Origin: Dactylosporangium sucinum
GTDB lineage: Bacteria; Actinomycetota; Actinomycetes; Mycobacteriales; Micromonosporaceae
NCBI RefSeq assembly: GCF_014647515.1
Contig: NZ_BMPI01000017.1
Span: forward strand, 1 to 64,000
Length of the DNA stretch: 64,000 nt
Direction: 5' to 3'
Below are positions 59,807-64,000 of this stretch, in pieces. The notes below the pieces were generated by a model. It did no database searches and was not told the origin of the DNA. It worked only from the letters and a program-made list of their open reading frames with translations. The stretch's first letter is position 1; each line of letters begins with the position of its first letter. Position numbers and translations under genes: made by a program.

Positions 59807-61477
59807 ATGGAGAACTCACACCCCATGTTCACCAGGCACACCGACACGCTGGAGCGGGCGCTGACCGCGATCGCCGAGCGGTCGTACTGGTCCGCGTTCC
59901 CCGAGTCGCCCAGTCCCCGCGTCTACGGCGAGACCGCGGCGGCCGACGGCGAGGCGGCGTTCCGGGCCTACCTCGGCGCCGACTTCCCCCTCAAGGACCA
60001 GCCCGGCGTGACCGACTGGGTCGCGACCGAGACGTCCCCGTTCGGCATCGCGCTCGACGTGCGATACCCCCACCTCGACCTTTCCTTCCTCGACGCCATG
60101 GCCGCGGCGATGCCCGCCTGGCGCGCGGCCGGCCCGCAGACCCGCACCGGCGTCTGCCTGGAGATCCTCACCCGCCTGCACGCCGCCTCGTTCGAGCTGG
60201 CCAACGCGGTGCACGCCACCACCGGCCAGGCCTTCGTCATGGCCTTCCAGGCCGGCGCCCCGCACGCGTTCGACCGTGCCCTGGAAGCTATCGCCTACGC
60301 GTACCGCGAGATGACCCGCACGCCCGCCACGGCCGACTGGGAGAAGCCGGCGGGCAAGGGCCAGACGCTGCACATGAGCAAGACATTCCATGTGGTGCCG
60401 CGGGGCATCGCCCTCGTCATCGGCTGCAACACGTTCCCGACCTGGAACTCGTACCCGGGCTTCTTCGCCTCCCTGGCCACCGGCAACCCGGTCGTCGTCA
60501 AGCCGCACCCGCGCGCCGTGCTGCCGCTCGCCATCACCGTGAAGATCGCCCGTGAGGTGCTCGCGGAGGCCGGCTTCGACCCCAACCTGGTCGTGCTCGC
60601 CGCCGAGGCGCCCGGCGAGGGCCTGGCCAAGACGCTCGCCCTGCGCCCCGAGGTGCGCATCATCGACTTCACCGGCTCGACCGAGTTCGGTGACTGGCTG
60701 GAGGGCAACGCGCGGCAGGCCGCCGTCTACACCGAGAAGGCCGGCGTCAACACCATCGTGGTGGACTCGACCGACGATTTCGCCGGGATGTGCCGCAACA
60801 TCGGTTTCTCGCTCGTCCTGTACTCCGGGCAGATGTGCACGACACCGCAGAACATCCTCGTGCCGTTGGCCGGTATCGCGACCGACGAGGGGCACAAGAG
60901 CCTCGACGAGGTGGCGGCCGGCATTGCGGGGGCGGTCGGGAAGCTCACGCAGGACCCGGCCCGCGGCGTCGAACTCACCGGCGCGATCGTGAACGACAAC
61001 GTTCTCTCCCGCATTGAGAAAGCGTCCCGCGTCGGTGCGCCGGTGCTCGAATCCTCAGACGTTTCACACCCGGCGTACGAAGGCGCCACGGTCCGTACAC
61101 CACTCATCCGGAAACTCGGTGCGGACGATGCCGAGACGTATGGCACCGAGTGGTTCGGCCCCATTTCGTTCGTTGTCGCCACCGATTCCACTGCGGGCAG
61201 TTTGCGGATCTTCGCGGCCACCGTCGGCCGGAAGGGCGCATTGACCGCTTCGGTCTATTCCACTTCCCCGGATGTGCTCGACGCGATGGAAGAGGCGGCG
61301 TTGGACGCGGGCGTGCATTTGTCAGTCAACCTGACCGGTGGGGTCTTCGTGAACCAGTCGGCCGCGTTTTCCGACTTCCATGCCAGCGGGGCCAATCCAG
61401 CGGCCAATGCGGCGCTCACGGACGGTGCGTACGTGGCCAACCGGTTCCGGGTGGTCCAGTCCCGCCGCCACGTCTAG
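59807..61477 (+). CDS. paaN: PaaN-type aldehyde dehydrogenase
   Basis: 556 residues, an aldehyde dehydrogenase of the PaaN_2 type. NAD-binding PRGIALVIGCNTFPTWNSY, the glycine-motif region FTGSTEFGDWL, and catalytic cysteine SGQMCTTPQN are visible. The enoyl-CoA hydratase half of classical PaaN/PaaZ fusions is absent, so only the aldehyde dehydrogenase step is expected. No other phenylacetate genes are nearby. From about 60980 codon use relaxes, with more A/T in third positions. ATG with CAGGAT 6 nt upstream (59795-59800). Confidence 0.85.
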   Translation: MENSHPMFTRHTDTLERALTAIAERSYWSAFPESPSPRVYGETAAADGEAAFRAYLGADFPLKDQPGVTDWVATETSPFGIALDVRYPHLDLSFLDAMAAAMPAWRAAGPQTRTGVCLEILTRLHAASFELANAVHATTGQAFVMAFQAGAPHAFDRALEAIAYAYREMTRTPATADWEKPAGKGQTLHMSKTFHVVPRGIALVIGCNTFPTWNSYPGFFASLATGNPVVVKPHPRAVLPLAITVKIAREVLAEAGFDPNLVVLAAEAPGEGLAKTLALRPEVRIIDFTGSTEFGDWLEGNARQAAVYTEKAGVNTIVVDSTDDFAGMCRNIGFSLVLYSGQMCTTPQNILVPLAGIATDEGHKSLDEVAAGIAGAVGKLTQDPARGVELTGAIVNDNVLSRIEKASRVGAPVLESSDVSHPAYEGATVRTPLIRKLGADDAETYGTEWFGPISFVVATDSTAGSLRIFAATVGRKGALTASVYSTSPDVLDAMEEAALDAGVHLSVNLTGGVFVNQSAAFSDFHASGANPAANAALTDGAYVANRFRVVQSRRHV

Positions 61478-61524
61478 TTACCAACACGTAGTCGCCGGGC
61501 GATGCTTCACTTGGCAAAGAAAAC

Positions 61525-61555
61525 TGCCGAGAAGGCATGCTCGGCGACCTTTTCC
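61525..61555 (+). terminator. Terminator of paaN
   Basis: TGCCGAG ending at 61531 pairs with CTCGGC at 61540-61545 around AAGGCATG, followed by GACCTTTTCC. It lies 48 bases past the paaN stop. The rest of the gap to 61747 holds the leader of the second cspA and no gene. Confidence 0.7.
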
Positions 61556-61747
61556 ACCTGCTTGATTCGTGACCTTGCTGTCCGATTTGGGCCTGTCGGG
61601 GGTTGCCTTAACTCGTGTACCGTGCGTTTCGGTCGTCGTCCTTCGCCGGTGCCACCCCCGGACCCGGCGTGCTGGGCCGAAGATCCGCAGGCTGGTCCCC
61701 ACAGCCAGCCGAGTGACGCAGAAGGACCGAAGTAGAGGAAGTGCACC

Positions 61748-61951
61748 GTGGCACAGGGCACCGTCAAGTGGTTCAACAGCGAGAAGGGCTATGGCTTCAT
61801 CGCGGTCGACGGGGGACAGGACGTGTTCGTCCACTTCTCCGCGATCCAGATGGACGGCTACAAGTCGCTGGAAGACGGACAGCGCGTCGAGTTCGAGATC
61901 GCGCAGGGTCAGAAGGGCCCCCAGGCTGAGGGGGTCCGGCTCCTCGCCTGA
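61748..61951 (+). CDS. cspA: Cold-shock protein CspA family, second copy
   Basis: 67 residues with intact RNP1 (KGYGFIA) and RNP2 (DVFVHF), closer to the general CspA consensus than the copy at 5621. Single-stranded nucleic-acid binding, RNA chaperone. GTG start with GAGGAAG 6-7 nt upstream. Preceded by a long leader and followed by a strong terminator. Confidence 0.95.
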   Translation: MAQGTVKWFNSEKGYGFIAVDGGQDVFVHFSAIQMDGYKSLEDGQRVEFEIAQGQKGPQAEGVRLLA

Positions 61952-61976
61952 CGAAACGTCCGCAAACACCCCGCCG

Positions 61977-62018
61977 GGGCACCGTCCTCATCGATGAGGA
62001 TCGGTGCCCTGCGTCTTT
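61977..62018 (+). terminator. Terminator of the second cspA
   Basis: GGGCACCG-T-CCTCAT at 61977-61991 pairs with ATGAGG-AT-CGGTGCCC at 61994-62009, followed by TGCGTCTTTTC. A classical intrinsic terminator. Bases 62019-62225 contain no visible gene. Confidence 0.9.
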
Positions 62019-62225
62019 TCCCGGGGCGATTCGGGGTGAGCGGAGCCATTCGCCCGAATTAACGCGTTGGTCGCTTCTTCGGGACGTTTCTGATCTTTAT
62101 CCGGCCCTGGTCGGCCCGTCTCGGCCCTTTTTGTCGGCTCTTGGGGCTCCTGTGGCGGTTGCGCTCCGTGACCGGCCGGTCGTCGCGCTGCGTGGCCGGC
62201 CACCTCCCGCGTCACCCGGGCTTTG

Positions 62226-62252
62226 CTTGCACTCGACGGGGCAGAGTGCTAA
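62226..62252 (+). promoter_or_regulatory. CIRCE element 1 (HrcA operator)
   Basis: CTTGCACTC-N9-GAGTGCTAA. The right arm is identical to the CIRCE consensus and the left arm differs at a few positions. It is 213 bp before groEL. Confidence 0.8.
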
Positions 62253-62260
62253 ACAAGGTG

Positions 62261-62287
62261 TTGGCACTCCCATCTGGTGAGTGCCAA
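62261..62287 (+). promoter_or_regulatory. CIRCE element 2 (HrcA operator)
   Basis: TTGGCACTC-N9-GAGTGCCAA, a perfect inverted repeat with the exact CIRCE spacing, 8 bp after the first element. Marks heat-shock repression by HrcA. Confidence 0.9.
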
Positions 62288-62464
62288 CGGTCGGGGCGGT
62301 GCAGTCCTCCGGTGCGCAAACACCGAGAGGCTGGTCGTCGCGGGCTATTCCGGCCCGACCAACGGAGGATCCGGTGGATCCCCGAAGGTGCGAAAGCAGG
62401 CGGTGAGCCGCCGGCCCCACGCGGGTCGCAGGCGAATCGTGAGCGTCCAGGAGGACAACGCCGA

Positions 62465-64000
<1,536 letters not shown>

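Noticed and set aside
59807..61477. A phenylacetate degradation cluster around paaN
   Set aside because: No other paa gene is near; paaN alone does not show the pathway.

Overview
The window is about 70% or more GC, uses many GTG starts, and carries families typical of actinomycetes: an F420-dependent luciferase-like oxidoreductase, GpgS, DUF3263, a SigB/F/G-type sigma factor with an anti-sigma/anti-anti-sigma pair, and paired CspA proteins. It looks like the chromosome of a filamentous actinobacterium, most likely Micromonosporaceae (inference from gene style only). There is no insertion sequence, phage, CRISPR array, tRNA or rRNA. Many genes appear to be leaderless, with a TANNNT -10 box 6-8 nt before the start codon.

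Layout. 0-5.1 kb: a polytopic GT-C-like membrane protein divergent from an LCP wall-polymer ligase, an intergenic zone rich in inverted repeats, and a SigF-type sigma factor. 5.6-9.0 kb: cspA, then a minus-strand operon in which two paralogous small proteins flank an RsbW-like kinase and an RsbV-like STAS protein, then a short Rho paralogue. 9-14 kb: membrane protein, zinc-type oxidoreductase, methyltransferase and Tex. 14-19 kb: a plus-strand group with an unknown cytoplasmic protein, a membrane-anchored M16 peptidase, and a sigma factor fused to a zinc-finger motif, a transmembrane segment and an extracellular GH128-type glycosidase. 19-27 kb: MFS exporter, F420 oxidoreductase, a 1,290-residue Hsp90-type ATPase with eight C-terminal repeats, and a membrane-anchored ricin-type lectin. 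27-34.5 kb: a giant secreted ThuA/sugar-dehydrogenase/PKD/CBM protein with a coupled small membrane protein, then an EamA transporter.

34.8-43.9 kb: coiled-coil membrane protein, a small gene with a LexA-type box, lactonase, fatty-acid desaturase, DUF1684 protein, a secreted repeat protein, an RCK-pore-RCK channel-like protein, a secreted serine protease and a PAP2 phosphatase. 43.9-46.9 kb: an N-acetylglucosamine catabolic unit (nagA, ROK kinase) divergent from a DeoR-type regulator, with two matching operator-like sites between them. 47-53.2 kb: DUF3263, a two-AAA-domain Cdc48-like ATPase, and a peptidase-ABC ATPase fusion with its permease. 53.6-59.8 kb: a membrane protein, gpgS, thrC under a SAM-I riboswitch, a tandem GNAT protein, and an ArsR-type regulator/MFS pair. 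59.8-64 kb: paaN, a second cspA, and a groEL preceded by two CIRCE operators and cut by the window end.

Two families of long imperfect palindromes recur at 3' ends of genes throughout the window. Their arms match between loci, their loops do not, and one copy shows paired arm changes. Together with the sigma-glycosidase fusion, the repeat-bearing Hsp90-like ATPase and the SAM riboswitch on thrC, these are the most interesting features.
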